Origin: SZUA-36 sp963704855
GTDB lineage: Bacteria > Pseudomonadota > Gammaproteobacteria > Xanthomonadales > SZUA-36
NCBI GenBank assembly: GCA_963704855.1
Contig: CAVPHY010000024.1
Coordinates: 564,731 to 628,730 of the forward strand
DNA length: 64,000 nt
Reading direction: 5' to 3'
Position numbers and translations under genes: made by a program
The notes under the pieces: model-generated
The model's input: the letters and a program-made list of their open reading frames with translations, nothing else
Told to the model about the DNA's origin: nothing
Database searches by the model: none
Shown here: positions 27,332 to 38,999 of the stretch, one piece after another
Layout: each line of letters begins with the position of its first letter
How positions within the stretch are numbered: the stretch's first letter is position 1

Positions 27332-28801
27332 ATGCAGATTCGCCGTACCAAGATCATTGCCACCTTAGGCCCCGCCACCGATGCCCCAGGTGTTTTGCGT
27401 GCCGTTATCAAGGCGGGGGCAGATATTCTGCGCATCAACCTTTCACATGGGACGCACGAGGAGCAGGCCGCAAGGGCCGAACAGGTCAGATCGGTGGCGC
27501 GGGATCTGAACAAGGAAGTCGCGATACTTGCCGACCTCCGCGGGCCAAAGGTCCGGATTGAAAAATTCGTTGACGGTTCTGTCGAGTTGAATACCGGTGA
27601 CATTTTTACGCTGGATGCTTCGGATGAACCGGCTCCCGGCACACAATTCCGGGTAGGTGTTACCTATAAAGGCCTGGCCGGGGACGTTAAAAGCGGCGAT
27701 CTCCTGTTACTCGATGACGGTCTGTTGACCATGCGCGTCGTTGAGGTCAAGGCCAAGGATATTATCTGTACGGTTGAAACCGGTGGTGTGCTTGGCAACC
27801 GTAAGGGTATCAACGTACAGGGCGGCGGGCTCTCGTTGCCCGGTATCGCCCAGCACGATATCGATGATATTCCACGGGCTGCCGCCATGGGTGCCGATTA
27901 CCTGGCAGTTTCTTTCCCGCGTAATGCAGACGATATGCACGAGGCACGCCGGCGTCTGCGCAAAGCAGGTAGCGAGGCCCGGCTGGTGGCAAAAATTGAG
28001 CGCACCGAGGCCATTACGAACCTGGAGGAAATCATCACCGCTTCGGACGCGATATTGATCGCCCGCGGTGATCTGGGTGTGGAGATTGGCGATGCCGAAC
28101 TGCCGGGTCTGCAGAAACTCATTACCACCAAGTCACTTGAGCAAAATCGACTGGTCATCACGGCCACCCAGATGATGCAATCCATGGTGGAAAGCCCCAT
28201 ACCGACACGTGCGGAAGTGCTGGACGTTGCCAACTCGGTGTTCGATGGTACCGATGCCGTGATGTTGTCTGCAGAAACCGCTGTCGGGCGTCATCCCCAA
28301 ACGGTGGTCGAAGCGATGAACCGGATCTGCCTGGGTGCCGAGAGACATGATGACACGCGTCTCACAACCGACCATTTAAACGTACAGTTTCAACGTATCG
28401 ACCAGGCCATCGCGATGGCGGCGATGTACATGGCGACCAATGTCTCGGTCCAGGCGATTGTCGCTTTGACAGAATCAGGCTCAACCGCACAATGGTTGTC
28501 GAGGGTACGTTCCGCGGTGCCGATTTTTGCCCTGTCGCCCCTGCGCGACAGCCTGCGGCGTATGGCTTTGTACCGTGGCGTCTATCCGGTTGCGCATAAT
28601 ATACCCAGCACAAATGTCGAGGTTTCATTGTTCGAGGGTGTACGCCTGCTGTTGCAACAGGGCCATATCAAGGTGGGTGACCGGATTATCCTGACGATGG
28701 GTCAGCATACCCATAACGAGGGTGGCACCAACTCGCTGCGACTGGTGCAGGTGGGTGAAGACGGTTACCTTGAGAACAACCCTTCGTTGAATGCCCATTA
28801 A
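27332..28801 (+). CDS. pyk: Pyruvate kinase
   Basis: Transfers phosphate from phosphoenolpyruvate to ADP, giving pyruvate and ATP. The 489-residue product starts MQIRRTKIIATLGPATD, the usual N-terminus. ADP/metal-binding LRINLSHGTHEE, the catalytic MVARGDLGVE-type region (ILIARGDLGVEIG), and the activation loop NRLVITATQMMQSM are present. The C-terminal domain reads IVALTESGSTAQWLSRVR, as in PykA-type enzymes. The ATG at 27332 is followed by fba 121 bases later on the same strand, and both precede the PDH operon, so regulation of lower glycolysis and pyruvate oxidation may be linked. Confidence 0.95.
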   Translation: MQIRRTKIIATLGPATDAPGVLRAVIKAGADILRINLSHGTHEEQAARAEQVRSVARDLNKEVAILADLRGPKVRIEKFVDGSVELNTGDIFTLDASDEPAPGTQFRVGVTYKGLAGDVKSGDLLLLDDGLLTMRVVEVKAKDIICTVETGGVLGNRKGINVQGGGLSLPGIAQHDIDDIPRAAAMGADYLAVSFPRNADDMHEARRRLRKAGSEARLVAKIERTEAITNLEEIITASDAILIARGDLGVEIGDAELPGLQKLITTKSLEQNRLVITATQMMQSMVESPIPTRAEVLDVANSVFDGTDAVMLSAETAVGRHPQTVVEAMNRICLGAERHDDTRLTTDHLNVQFQRIDQAIAMAAMYMATNVSVQAIVALTESGSTAQWLSRVRSAVPIFALSPLRDSLRRMALYRGVYPVAHNIPSTNVEVSLFEGVRLLLQQGHIKVGDRIILTMGQHTHNEGGTNSLRLVQVGEDGYLENNPSLNAH

Positions 28802-28922
28802 CGGCGGCGTAAAGTGAACCCTTCCGGGGGGCATGGTTTTGCGTTTGTACCGCAAGTAAAATGAAAGCTTCCCGGCAGGTCCCTTCCACAGGGACCCTTA
28901 ACCGTTTCGGAAGGAGTAGTTT

Positions 28923-29942
28923 ATGAGCAATATGGATTTGATAAAAACGGCTCAAGCCATGGTCGCTGAAGGCAAAGGCATCCTGGCCATTGATGAAAGT
29001 CACGGCACCTGCAAAAAGCGGTTTGACAGTATCGGTGTTGCCTGCACTGAAGAAACCCGCCGTGACTACCGCGGTATGCTGTTGACCACCCCGGGCCTTG
29101 GAGAGTTTATCAGCGGTGCAATCCTCTTTGATGAAACCCTGCGCCAGTCAACGGCAGAGGGTGTCCCCTTTGTCCAGCTGATGCAGAAGGCCGGAATCAT
29201 CCCCGGTATCAAGGTGGATGCCGGCGCTCATTCTCTTGCAGGCCACGAAGGCGAAAAAGTAACCGAAGGCCTCGATGGCCTGCGTCAGCGTCTCGATGAG
29301 TACTACCGGCTCGGCGCGCGGTTTGCCAAGTGGCGTGCGGTCATAACCATCGGTGATGGGCTGCCGACGGTGGCCTGTATCGAGGCCAACTGCCACGCAC
29401 TGGCCCGTTACGCCGCCCTCTGCCAGGAAGCCGGTATTGTTCCTATTGTTGAGCCCGAAGTACTGATGGATGGCGCCCACACGCTGGATGAGTGTTTTGA
29501 TATAACCGAAGTAACACTGCGTACCCTGTACAACCAGATGTACGAGCAGAATGTATTGTTCAGCGGTTCGATCCTCAAAGCCAGCATGGTTATTTCAGGC
29601 AAGGACTGCCCGCAGCGTGCCGACATCCAGGAAGTTGCAGAAGCCACCGTCGAATGCCTTTTGAATTCGGTTCCGGCCACCGTGGCAGGCGTGGTTTTCC
29701 TTTCCGGCGGGCAAGGCGATGAAGAAGCCACGGCCCACCTCGATGCGATCAATCGGCTGGGTAGTTTTCCGTGGCCGCTGAGCTTCTCCTATGGTCGTGC
29801 CCTGCAGGCCCCTGCGCTCACGCTTTGGGGTCAAGACACGAAGAATAATATTGGCAGTGCGCAACAGGTACTCGCGTTTCGCGCCCGCATGAACGGACTG
29901 GCTGCAACCGGTCGTTACGAATCTTCACTTGAACAGTATTAG
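28923..29942 (+). CDS. fbaB-like: Class I fructose-bisphosphate aldolase
   Basis: Cleaves fructose-1,6-bisphosphate to two triose phosphates (and the reverse in gluconeogenesis) through a Schiff base. The 339-residue product has the N-terminal GKGILAIDESHGTCKKRF signature of class I (Schiff base) aldolases. The active-site region is VEPEVLMDGAHTLDEC, and the Schiff-base lysine is probably the one in SGSILKASMVISG (about residue 219). It is not related to the zinc-dependent class II enzyme usually found in gammaproteobacteria. The ATG at 28923 follows GGAAGGAGTAG. It is followed by a hairpin and then the PDH operon. Confidence 0.9.
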   Translation: MSNMDLIKTAQAMVAEGKGILAIDESHGTCKKRFDSIGVACTEETRRDYRGMLLTTPGLGEFISGAILFDETLRQSTAEGVPFVQLMQKAGIIPGIKVDAGAHSLAGHEGEKVTEGLDGLRQRLDEYYRLGARFAKWRAVITIGDGLPTVACIEANCHALARYAALCQEAGIVPIVEPEVLMDGAHTLDECFDITEVTLRTLYNQMYEQNVLFSGSILKASMVISGKDCPQRADIQEVAEATVECLLNSVPATVAGVVFLSGGQGDEEATAHLDAINRLGSFPWPLSFSYGRALQAPALTLWGQDTKNNIGSAQQVLAFRARMNGLAATGRYESSLEQY

Positions 29943-29963
29943 TAGTTAATTCACCATTAGAAG

Positions 29964-29990
29964 TGCCGCCCGGTTTTCGTCCGGGTGGCA
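29964..29990 (+). terminator. Hairpin between fba and aceE
   Basis: TGCCGCCCGG (29964-29973) pairs with CCGGGTGGCA (29981-29990) with one G-T pair and a seven-base loop. The following bases are A/T rich but without a T run. It may end fba transcription partially. Confidence 0.5.
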
Positions 29991-30054
29991 GTGTCTATAA
30001 TTATAAGAAGAATTCCATGATAGAAAAAAACTAAATAATCACGAGGCCTGTTGA

Positions 30055-32727
30055 ATGAACGACAAGTTATCTTCGCAAGCGCAGGACAGCGATCCTGCTG
30101 AATCAAACGAATGGCTGGAGTCCATGCAGGCCGTCATTGAGCGCGAGGGAATCGAACGCGCGCATTACCTGCTGGAACGGATGGTGGATTTTACCCGCCG
30201 CTCCGGCGGTCACCTGCCCTATGACGCGACCACGGCCTACGTCAACACGATACCACCTAATCAAAGTGCAAAATTGCCGGGTGATTACGAAATCGAACGA
30301 CGGATTCGTTCCCTCACCCGCTGGAACGCGCTGGCCATGGTATTGCGCGCCGGCAAACGCGGTGGTGAGCTCGGCGGGCATATTGCCAGTTTCGCTTCCG
30401 CGGCCTCCCTTTATGATGTCGGCTTCAATCATTTCTTTCGTGGCCCCGACCACGAGGGCGGTGGCGACCTGGTCTACTTCCAGGGCCATTCATCGCCGGG
30501 AATTTACGCACGCGCATTCCTGGAAGGGCGGCTCAGCGCTGAGCAGATGGACAGCTTTCGCCAGGAAGTCGATGGCCATGGCCTGAGTTCCTACCCGCAT
30601 CCGTGGTTGATGCCGGAGTTCTGGCAACTGCCAACGGTTTCAATGGGCCTGGGTCCGATCATGGCGATTTACCAGGCACGATTCCTGAAGTATTTGCACA
30701 ACCGCGGTATCGATGATACCTCGCAGCGCAAGGTATGGTGCTACCTGGGTGATGGTGAAACCGACGAACCGGAGTCGCTCGGCGCCATTTCACTGGCGGG
30801 CCGCGAAGGCCTGGATAACCTGGTTTTTGTTGTTAACTGTAACCTGCAGCGGCTGGATGGGCCGGTACGTGGTAACGCCAAGATCATCCAGGAACTGGAA
30901 GGCGTATTCCGTGGCGCAGGCTGGAACGTGATAAAGGTCATCTGGGGCTCACGCTGGGATGCCTTGCTGGCCAAGGACAAGGATGGCATCTTGCGCAAGC
31001 GCATGGATGAGGTGGTTGACGGCGAATACCAGAACTACAAGGCCAAGGGCGGCGCCTATACGCGCCAGCACTTTTTTGGCGCTTACCCCGAGCTGCTGGA
31101 TATGGTCTCCAATATGACGGATGAGGATATCTGGCATCTCAACCGTGGCGGTCATGACTCGCATAAAATTTACGCGGCCTATCATGCGGCCTCCCAGCAC
31201 ACCGGCCAGCCTTCGGTCGTACTGGCCAAAACGGTCAAAGGTTATGGCATGGGTGAAGCGGGTGAAGCCCTGAATATTTCCCACCAGCAAAAGAAAATGG
31301 ATGAGACATCCATAAAGTTGTTCCGTGATCGCTTCAAGGTGCCGGTCTTCGATATCGACTTACCCGAAATGCCGTACTACCACCCGGGTGAAGAGAGCGT
31401 GGAAATCAAGTACATGAAGGAGCGCCGCAAGGCACTGGGTGGTTACCTGCCGGAGCGCCGGGCCGGATCAACCAGCCTTAAGGTTCCCGAGCTGGATGCA
31501 TTTGAAACCCTGCTCAAGGATACCGGTGAGCGCGAAATCAGCACCACGATGACCTATGTCCGGGCCCTGGCGATCATGCTCAGGGACAAGAATATAGCCA
31601 AGCACATCGTACCCATCGTGGCGGATGAAGCACGTACATTCGGTATGGAGGGCATGTTCCGCCAGCTGGGTATTTACTCATCCAAGGGTCAGCTTTATAC
31701 ACCGGTCGATTCTGACCAGTTGATGTTCTACAAGGAGGACACCCGCGGCCAGATCCTGCAGGAAGGTATTTCAGAAGCTGGCGCGATGTCCTCATGGATT
31801 GCAGCGGCCACCAGTTATGCCAATAACCAGGTACCGATGATTCCGTTCTTCATTTTTTATTCCATGTTCGGTTTTCAGCGTATTGGTGACCTGGCCTGGG
31901 CTGCCGGTGATATGCGCGCCCGTGGCTTCCTGCTGGGTGGTACATCCGGGCGCACCACGCTCAACGGTGAAGGCCTGCAGCATGAAGATGGCAACAGCCA
32001 TGTAATTTCCTCGATGGTGCCCAACTGCGTATCCTACGACCCGACCTTTGGTTACGAGCTTGCGGTTATCCTGCAGGACGGTTTGCGGCGTATGTACCAG
32101 GAGCAGGAGGACGTGTACTACTACATCACCGTGATGAATGAAAACTACACGCACCCGGGTATGCCGTCAGGGGCGGAAGACGGAATCCGCAAGGGTATGT
32201 ACCAGTTCCGGCAGGGCCGTTCAGGCAAGCACAAGGTGCAGTTGCTCGGTTCGGGCGCCATTCTGCGCGAGGTTATTGCCGCGGCGGATATGCTTGAGCG
32301 TGATTATTCAGTCAGCGCCACGGTCTGGAGTGCCACCAGTTTCACCGAGTTGCAACGCGATGGTATCGCTGCCGCACGTTATAACCGCCTGAATCCGGAG
32401 GCGGAGCAGCGTATCCCGTGGGTGACGCAGTGCCTTGATGGTATCCAGGGGCCGGTCGTTGCCGCCACGGATTATGTCCGGGCCTTTGCCGAGCAGATCA
32501 GGCCTTATGTACCGCAAGCAAATTACACCGTGCTGGGAACCGACGGTTTCGGACGGTCGGATACCCGCAAGAACTTGCGGCGATTCTTCGAGGTCGACAG
32601 CAAGAACATCGTCTATGCCACGTTGCATGCCTTGTATAAACAGGGCGTCCTGACGGTTGATGACTTGCTCAAGGCACGTAAAAAGCTGGGTCTTGACCCG
32701 GACAAGCCAAATCCGATGAAAGTGTAA
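30055..32727 (+). CDS. aceE: Pyruvate dehydrogenase E1 component (homodimeric type)
   Basis: TPP-dependent decarboxylase of the pyruvate dehydrogenase complex, which converts pyruvate to acetyl-CoA and CO2. The 890-residue length fits the homodimeric (gammaproteobacterial) E1. The TPP/Mg motif GDGETDEPESLGAISLAGRE is followed by NCNLQRLDGPVRGN. Later signatures include SRGFLLGGT-like RARGFLLGGTSGRTTLNGEG and HEDGNSHVISSMVPN. The ATG at 30055 begins an operon aceE, aceF, a protease gene, lpd with short gaps (42 bases to aceF). Confidence 0.96.
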   Translation: MNDKLSSQAQDSDPAESNEWLESMQAVIEREGIERAHYLLERMVDFTRRSGGHLPYDATTAYVNTIPPNQSAKLPGDYEIERRIRSLTRWNALAMVLRAGKRGGELGGHIASFASAASLYDVGFNHFFRGPDHEGGGDLVYFQGHSSPGIYARAFLEGRLSAEQMDSFRQEVDGHGLSSYPHPWLMPEFWQLPTVSMGLGPIMAIYQARFLKYLHNRGIDDTSQRKVWCYLGDGETDEPESLGAISLAGREGLDNLVFVVNCNLQRLDGPVRGNAKIIQELEGVFRGAGWNVIKVIWGSRWDALLAKDKDGILRKRMDEVVDGEYQNYKAKGGAYTRQHFFGAYPELLDMVSNMTDEDIWHLNRGGHDSHKIYAAYHAASQHTGQPSVVLAKTVKGYGMGEAGEALNISHQQKKMDETSIKLFRDRFKVPVFDIDLPEMPYYHPGEESVEIKYMKERRKALGGYLPERRAGSTSLKVPELDAFETLLKDTGEREISTTMTYVRALAIMLRDKNIAKHIVPIVADEARTFGMEGMFRQLGIYSSKGQLYTPVDSDQLMFYKEDTRGQILQEGISEAGAMSSWIAAATSYANNQVPMIPFFIFYSMFGFQRIGDLAWAAGDMRARGFLLGGTSGRTTLNGEGLQHEDGNSHVISSMVPNCVSYDPTFGYELAVILQDGLRRMYQEQEDVYYYITVMNENYTHPGMPSGAEDGIRKGMYQFRQGRSGKHKVQLLGSGAILREVIAAADMLERDYSVSATVWSATSFTELQRDGIAAARYNRLNPEAEQRIPWVTQCLDGIQGPVVAATDYVRAFAEQIRPYVPQANYTVLGTDGFGRSDTRKNLRRFFEVDSKNIVYATLHALYKQGVLTVDDLLKARKKLGLDPDKPNPMKV

Positions 32728-32769
32728 GGCCATGAAAATACTATATAAAAACCGGACAGGTGGCGGACA

Positions 32770-34116
32770 GTGACGACTCAGACTGAAATTAAAGTACCGG
32801 ATTTAGGCGATTTTTCTGATATCCCCGTGATCGAAATACTGGTTGCCGTGGGCGATTCGGTTGAAGCCGAACAATCGTTGCTGACGCTGGAAAGCGACAA
32901 GGCGATGATGGAGGTCCCCGCCCCTGTTGCCGGCGTGATCCGCGAGCTGCGGGTTGTGGTGGGCGACAAGGTATCGGAAGACCAGGTGGTAGCCGTGATC
33001 GAGGCTGCCGAGGTTGCCGAGTCGAAGCAACCCGATGCGGAAAAACCAGCGCAGGCGGCTGTTGAACAGGCACCGGCGCCTGAGTCGGCATCATCGTCTG
33101 CTCAACAGGCAGTGTCTGTGCAGCCCGCTGCAAAGGGAGCCACACCTACACCGCCGTCAACAGGCAGCCGGCAATCACCACCGGTGTCCATGGGCGCCAA
33201 TACAACACTGCCGGCCAACATACCGTATGCCAGCCCGGCTATCCGCCGTTTTGCGCGTGAGTTGGGTGCTGACCTGTTACAGATCACCGGAAGCAGCCGC
33301 GGCGGACGTATCGTTCGTGAAGACGTTACCGCTTTCGTCAAATCGATCATGACAGGCGCGGCCAGGCCTGCATCTGGCGGGCTGGGGTTTGATCTGCCGC
33401 CTCAGCCGAAAGTCAATTTCAGCCGTTATGGCGATATAGAAGTACAACCGATTTCGAAAATCCAGAAGGTTTCCGGCGCCTACCTGCATCGCAACTGGGT
33501 GAGCATCCCGCACGTCACCCAGAACGACCTTGCCGATATTACCGATATGGAGGTTTACCGGAAGGCCAAGGCTGGAGAAAAGGGTATAAAGCTGACACCG
33601 CTGGTTTTCCTGATCAAGGCCAGCGTGGCCGCGCTCAAGCAGTTCCCGGCATTCAATGCATCCCTGGATGCAACCCGAGAAAACCTGGTGCTGAAGAAAT
33701 ATTTCCATATCGGTATCGCAGTGGATACACCCGCAGGACTGGTTGTGCCGGTCATACGCGATTGCGATCAGAAGGACATCTATCAGCTGGCTGAGGAGTT
33801 GGGCGAATTGAGCCAGCGGGCGCGTGACGGCAAACTCAAACCGGTTGAAATGCAGGGTGGCTGTTTCTCGATTTCGAGCCTGGGTGGTATTGGCGGCACA
33901 TCTTTTACGCCGATCATCAATGCGCCCGAGGTCGCCATTCTGGGTGTTTCCCGCTCCAGCATGCAACCGCAGTGGGATGGTGAAGCATTTCAGCCGAGGA
34001 TGATGTTGCCGTTGTGCCTGTCCTATGACCACCGGGTAATCGATGGTGCGAATGGTGCACGCTTCACAAGGTACCTCGCGACCTGCCTGGAAGATATCGA
34101 AAATTTGGACGTGTAA
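32770..34116 (+). CDS. aceF: Dihydrolipoamide acetyltransferase (PDH E2)
   Basis: Core component of the pyruvate dehydrogenase complex that carries the acetyl group on lipoyl lysine and transfers it to CoA. The 448-residue product has one lipoyl domain (1-80, Lys44 in LTLESDKAMMEV), an Ala/Pro/Gln-rich linker, and a peripheral-subunit-binding domain (YASPAIRRFARELG, then GRIVREDVTAFV). The C-terminal catalytic domain ends with the active-site motif SYDHRVIDGANGARF. It begins with GTG after ACAGGTGGCGG. Many gammaproteobacteria have two or three lipoyl domains; here there is one, and the E3 gene carries another. Confidence 0.95.
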   Translation: MTTQTEIKVPDLGDFSDIPVIEILVAVGDSVEAEQSLLTLESDKAMMEVPAPVAGVIRELRVVVGDKVSEDQVVAVIEAAEVAESKQPDAEKPAQAAVEQAPAPESASSSAQQAVSVQPAAKGATPTPPSTGSRQSPPVSMGANTTLPANIPYASPAIRRFARELGADLLQITGSSRGGRIVREDVTAFVKSIMTGAARPASGGLGFDLPPQPKVNFSRYGDIEVQPISKIQKVSGAYLHRNWVSIPHVTQNDLADITDMEVYRKAKAGEKGIKLTPLVFLIKASVAALKQFPAFNASLDATRENLVLKKYFHIGIAVDTPAGLVVPVIRDCDQKDIYQLAEELGELSQRARDGKLKPVEMQGGCFSISSLGGIGGTSFTPIINAPEVAILGVSRSSMQPQWDGEAFQPRMMLPLCLSYDHRVIDGANGARFTRYLATCLEDIENLDV

Positions 34117-34122
34117 GCGATC

Positions 34123-34647
34123 GTGCCTGATTATGACAGCAATCCGAATTCGCGCCTGGGGCAGCGCATGTTATGGATCGCGGCACTGGCTTTACTCGGC
34201 TCCTTGTATCTGCTGTTTTCTATGCTCGAAAACGATACGGGTACGGGAACAATCAGCTCGACAGACCCGAGCGGTGCGGCCATGGTGGTTCTGGAGCAGG
34301 ACCGCAACGGTCATTACGAGGCGCAGGGGCAGATCAACGGTCAGCCGGTCACTTTTCTGGTGGATACCGGTGCAACCGATGTTGCGCTGCCGGAATCAAC
34401 GGCCCGCGCCCTGGGCCTGGAGTTTGGTCCAAGGGTGCAGGTCATGACGGCCGCGGGCCCGGCAAGTGCCTGGGTAACCCGGCTGGACGAAGTAACCGTG
34501 GGTGGCATACGCCGCAAGAACGTACGCGCGACCATCACGAGTGGTGAATTTAACGGAATATTGCTGGGTATGAGTTTCCTCAAGCACTACAGCCTGCAGC
34601 AAAAGGATGGCAGGCTGGTGATCAGGGACACGGTTGCCGGCAATTAA
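34123..34647 (+). CDS. Membrane-anchored retropepsin-like aspartic protease (TIGR02281-type)
   Basis: A 174-residue protein with one N-terminal membrane helix (about 17-33) and an extracytoplasmic single-copy aspartic protease domain. The active-site motif is FLVDTGATDVALPE with Asp81, and the flap or second region reads NGILLGMSFLKHYSL. This matches the clan AA family TIGR02281 found in proteobacteria. It would need to dimerise to be active. It begins seven bases after the aceF stop and ends 13 bases before lpd, so it is co-transcribed with the pyruvate dehydrogenase genes. Substrate and reason for this location are unknown. Confidence 0.85.
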   Translation: MPDYDSNPNSRLGQRMLWIAALALLGSLYLLFSMLENDTGTGTISSTDPSGAAMVVLEQDRNGHYEAQGQINGQPVTFLVDTGATDVALPESTARALGLEFGPRVQVMTAAGPASAWVTRLDEVTVGGIRRKNVRATITSGEFNGILLGMSFLKHYSLQQKDGRLVIRDTVAGN

Positions 34648-34660
34648 AAGAGAATAGGTA

Positions 34661-35742
34661 ATGGCTAAAATTATAAAAATCTCCGTACCTGATATTGGTG
34701 ATTTCATCGATGTCCCGGTTGTCGAGGTGCTGGTAAAAGCCGGTGATCATGTGGATGCTGACCAATCCCTGGTTACGCTGGAAAGCGACAAGGCCATCAT
34801 GGAAATACCGGCACCCGCACCAGGTGTCATCCGTTCGGTGGATGTCGCCGAGGGCGATTTTGTATCGGAAGGCTGGCTGGTCGCCACCATGGAAGCGGAT
34901 GAGAAGCCCGTTGCGGATGCATCAGCGGCTGAACCCGTAGCACCTGCGAAAGCTGCCAGTGTGCAGGCTGAGCAGGGAGAAGTGCCGGAAGCAGTGGAAG
35001 CCGGCGAGGTTGAAGCAGAACATGAAGAACCAGCTCCGGCCGTTGCCTACGATTTTGATGTACTGGTGCTCGGCGCCGGGCCGGGTGGCTATACCGCTGC
35101 TTTTCGGGCGGCAGACCTCGGGCTGAAAGTAGCGCTCGTCGAACGTTATTCCGCACTGGGCGGGGTTTGCCTGAACGTGGGGTGTATCCCGTCGAAGGCT
35201 CTACTGCACGCGGCCGTGGTTATCGATGAGGCCGCGGCGATGGCCGACCACGGTGTGGTATTCGGCCAGCCGGTCATCGAGTTGGATAAGTTGCGTGGCT
35301 GGAAAGAAAAGGTTGTCGGGCAGCTGACCGGTGGTCTGGCCTCCATGGCGAAACAGCGGAAGGTCACCGTTATACAGGGGCGTGGTGTTTTCAGCGACGC
35401 CCACGAGATGACGGTTGAAACAGAGGATGGCGCCCGGCAGGTCAGTTTTGCACGCGCCATCATCGCCGCGGGTTCACAGGCATTCAAATTACCGGGCCTG
35501 CCGTGGGATGATCCGCGTGTGATGGATTCCACCGATGCGCTGGAGCTGAAGGACATACCGCGGCGTCTGCTGGTTATAGGCGGTGGAATTATCGGCCTGG
35601 AGATGGCCAGTGTTTACCAGGGTCTTGGCTCCGAGGTCACGGTTGTTGAGCTGACCGATCAGCTGATGCCCGGTGCCGACAAGGATTTGGTCAGGCCATT
35701 GCAGAAGCGGATCACCGACCGTTACGCCGGTATTTTTGTGAA
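34661..35742 (+). CDS. lpd: Dihydrolipoamide dehydrogenase (E3) with N-terminal lipoyl domain, truncated at the sequence join
   Basis: E3 of the pyruvate dehydrogenase complex reoxidises dihydrolipoamide with NAD. Here a lipoyl domain (1-80, Lys44 in LVTLESDKAIMEI) and a Glu/Ala-rich linker precede the FAD domain. The latter has LVLGAGPGGYTAAFRAADLG and the redox disulfide CLNVGC. The NAD domain begins with GGGIIGLEMASVYQGLGSE but the chain stops after ITDRYAGIFVN, where a TGA appears at once. A complete enzyme of this type would continue for about 230 residues with the rest of the NAD domain, the central domain and the dimer interface with its catalytic His/Glu. The cut lies at the join with unrelated DNA, so it is most likely artificial. 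Confidence 0.9.
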
Positions 35743-35748
35743 TTGAGG
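35738..35748. other. Chimeric join between two genomes
   Basis: To the left, lpd reads correctly until about 35742; to the right, gltB on the opposite strand reads correctly down to about 35749 (PLPNGD). Both genes are cut in mid-domain. No direct repeat, insertion sequence or att site is seen. Codon use and gene content differ on the two sides. See the findings. Confidence 0.85.
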
Positions 35749-38603
<2,855 letters not shown>

Positions 38604-38999
38604 AAGCGTGTCTACTGGCTTTCGGTTTTTAAATAGCAGGTATCCAGTCGGTTGCTGGATCGTTGACCAGGTTGCCGGGGGCATCGAATGACTTTTCGTC
38701 GGCCGATGGACCGTCTCGACTGCAGGCTACCTGAGGCAGAGAACGTAGAAATTTGATGATTGCCACAGAAAATACAAGGGTACAAGATGTGCCCGGTGCC
38801 GGGCGACGGCTGTGGCTTAACTGCTTTCAGTAGCTTAAAGAATGCCTGTTATCCAGTTTTTTTCGGTCAGCCAGCCTTCAAATAATCGCGGCCGAATGAT
38901 CCTGAGTCGGAACCCTGCAGTCGATCCGGTCGACCGGATCGACTGCAGGGTTCCGGCTGAGCTTGGAATTTCGGTCGGAATCGGAAAGATCCCGCTGAT
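38604..38999. other. Gene-free region between divergent gltB and rlmN
   Basis: About 400 bases without a convincing gene. It must carry promoters for gltB and rlmN. Its main feature is a 48-base perfect palindrome (entered separately). The gltB leader contains TTTAAATAGCAGG and a T-rich stretch. Confidence 0.6.
38908..38955. repeat. 48-bp perfect palindrome
   Basis: The sequence from CGGAACCCTGCAGTCGATCC to its mirrored end is exactly equal to its own reverse complement, centred at 38931/38932 on GTCGAC. It has no spacer loop and no T tract. It lies 45 bases upstream of the rlmN start. A hairpin in the rlmN leader, a cruciform, or a dimeric protein-binding site are possible. Confidence 0.85.

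Noticed and set aside
33277..34032. Minus-strand open frame against aceF
   Set aside because: It overlaps the catalytic domain of a certain E2 gene and has no supported start.
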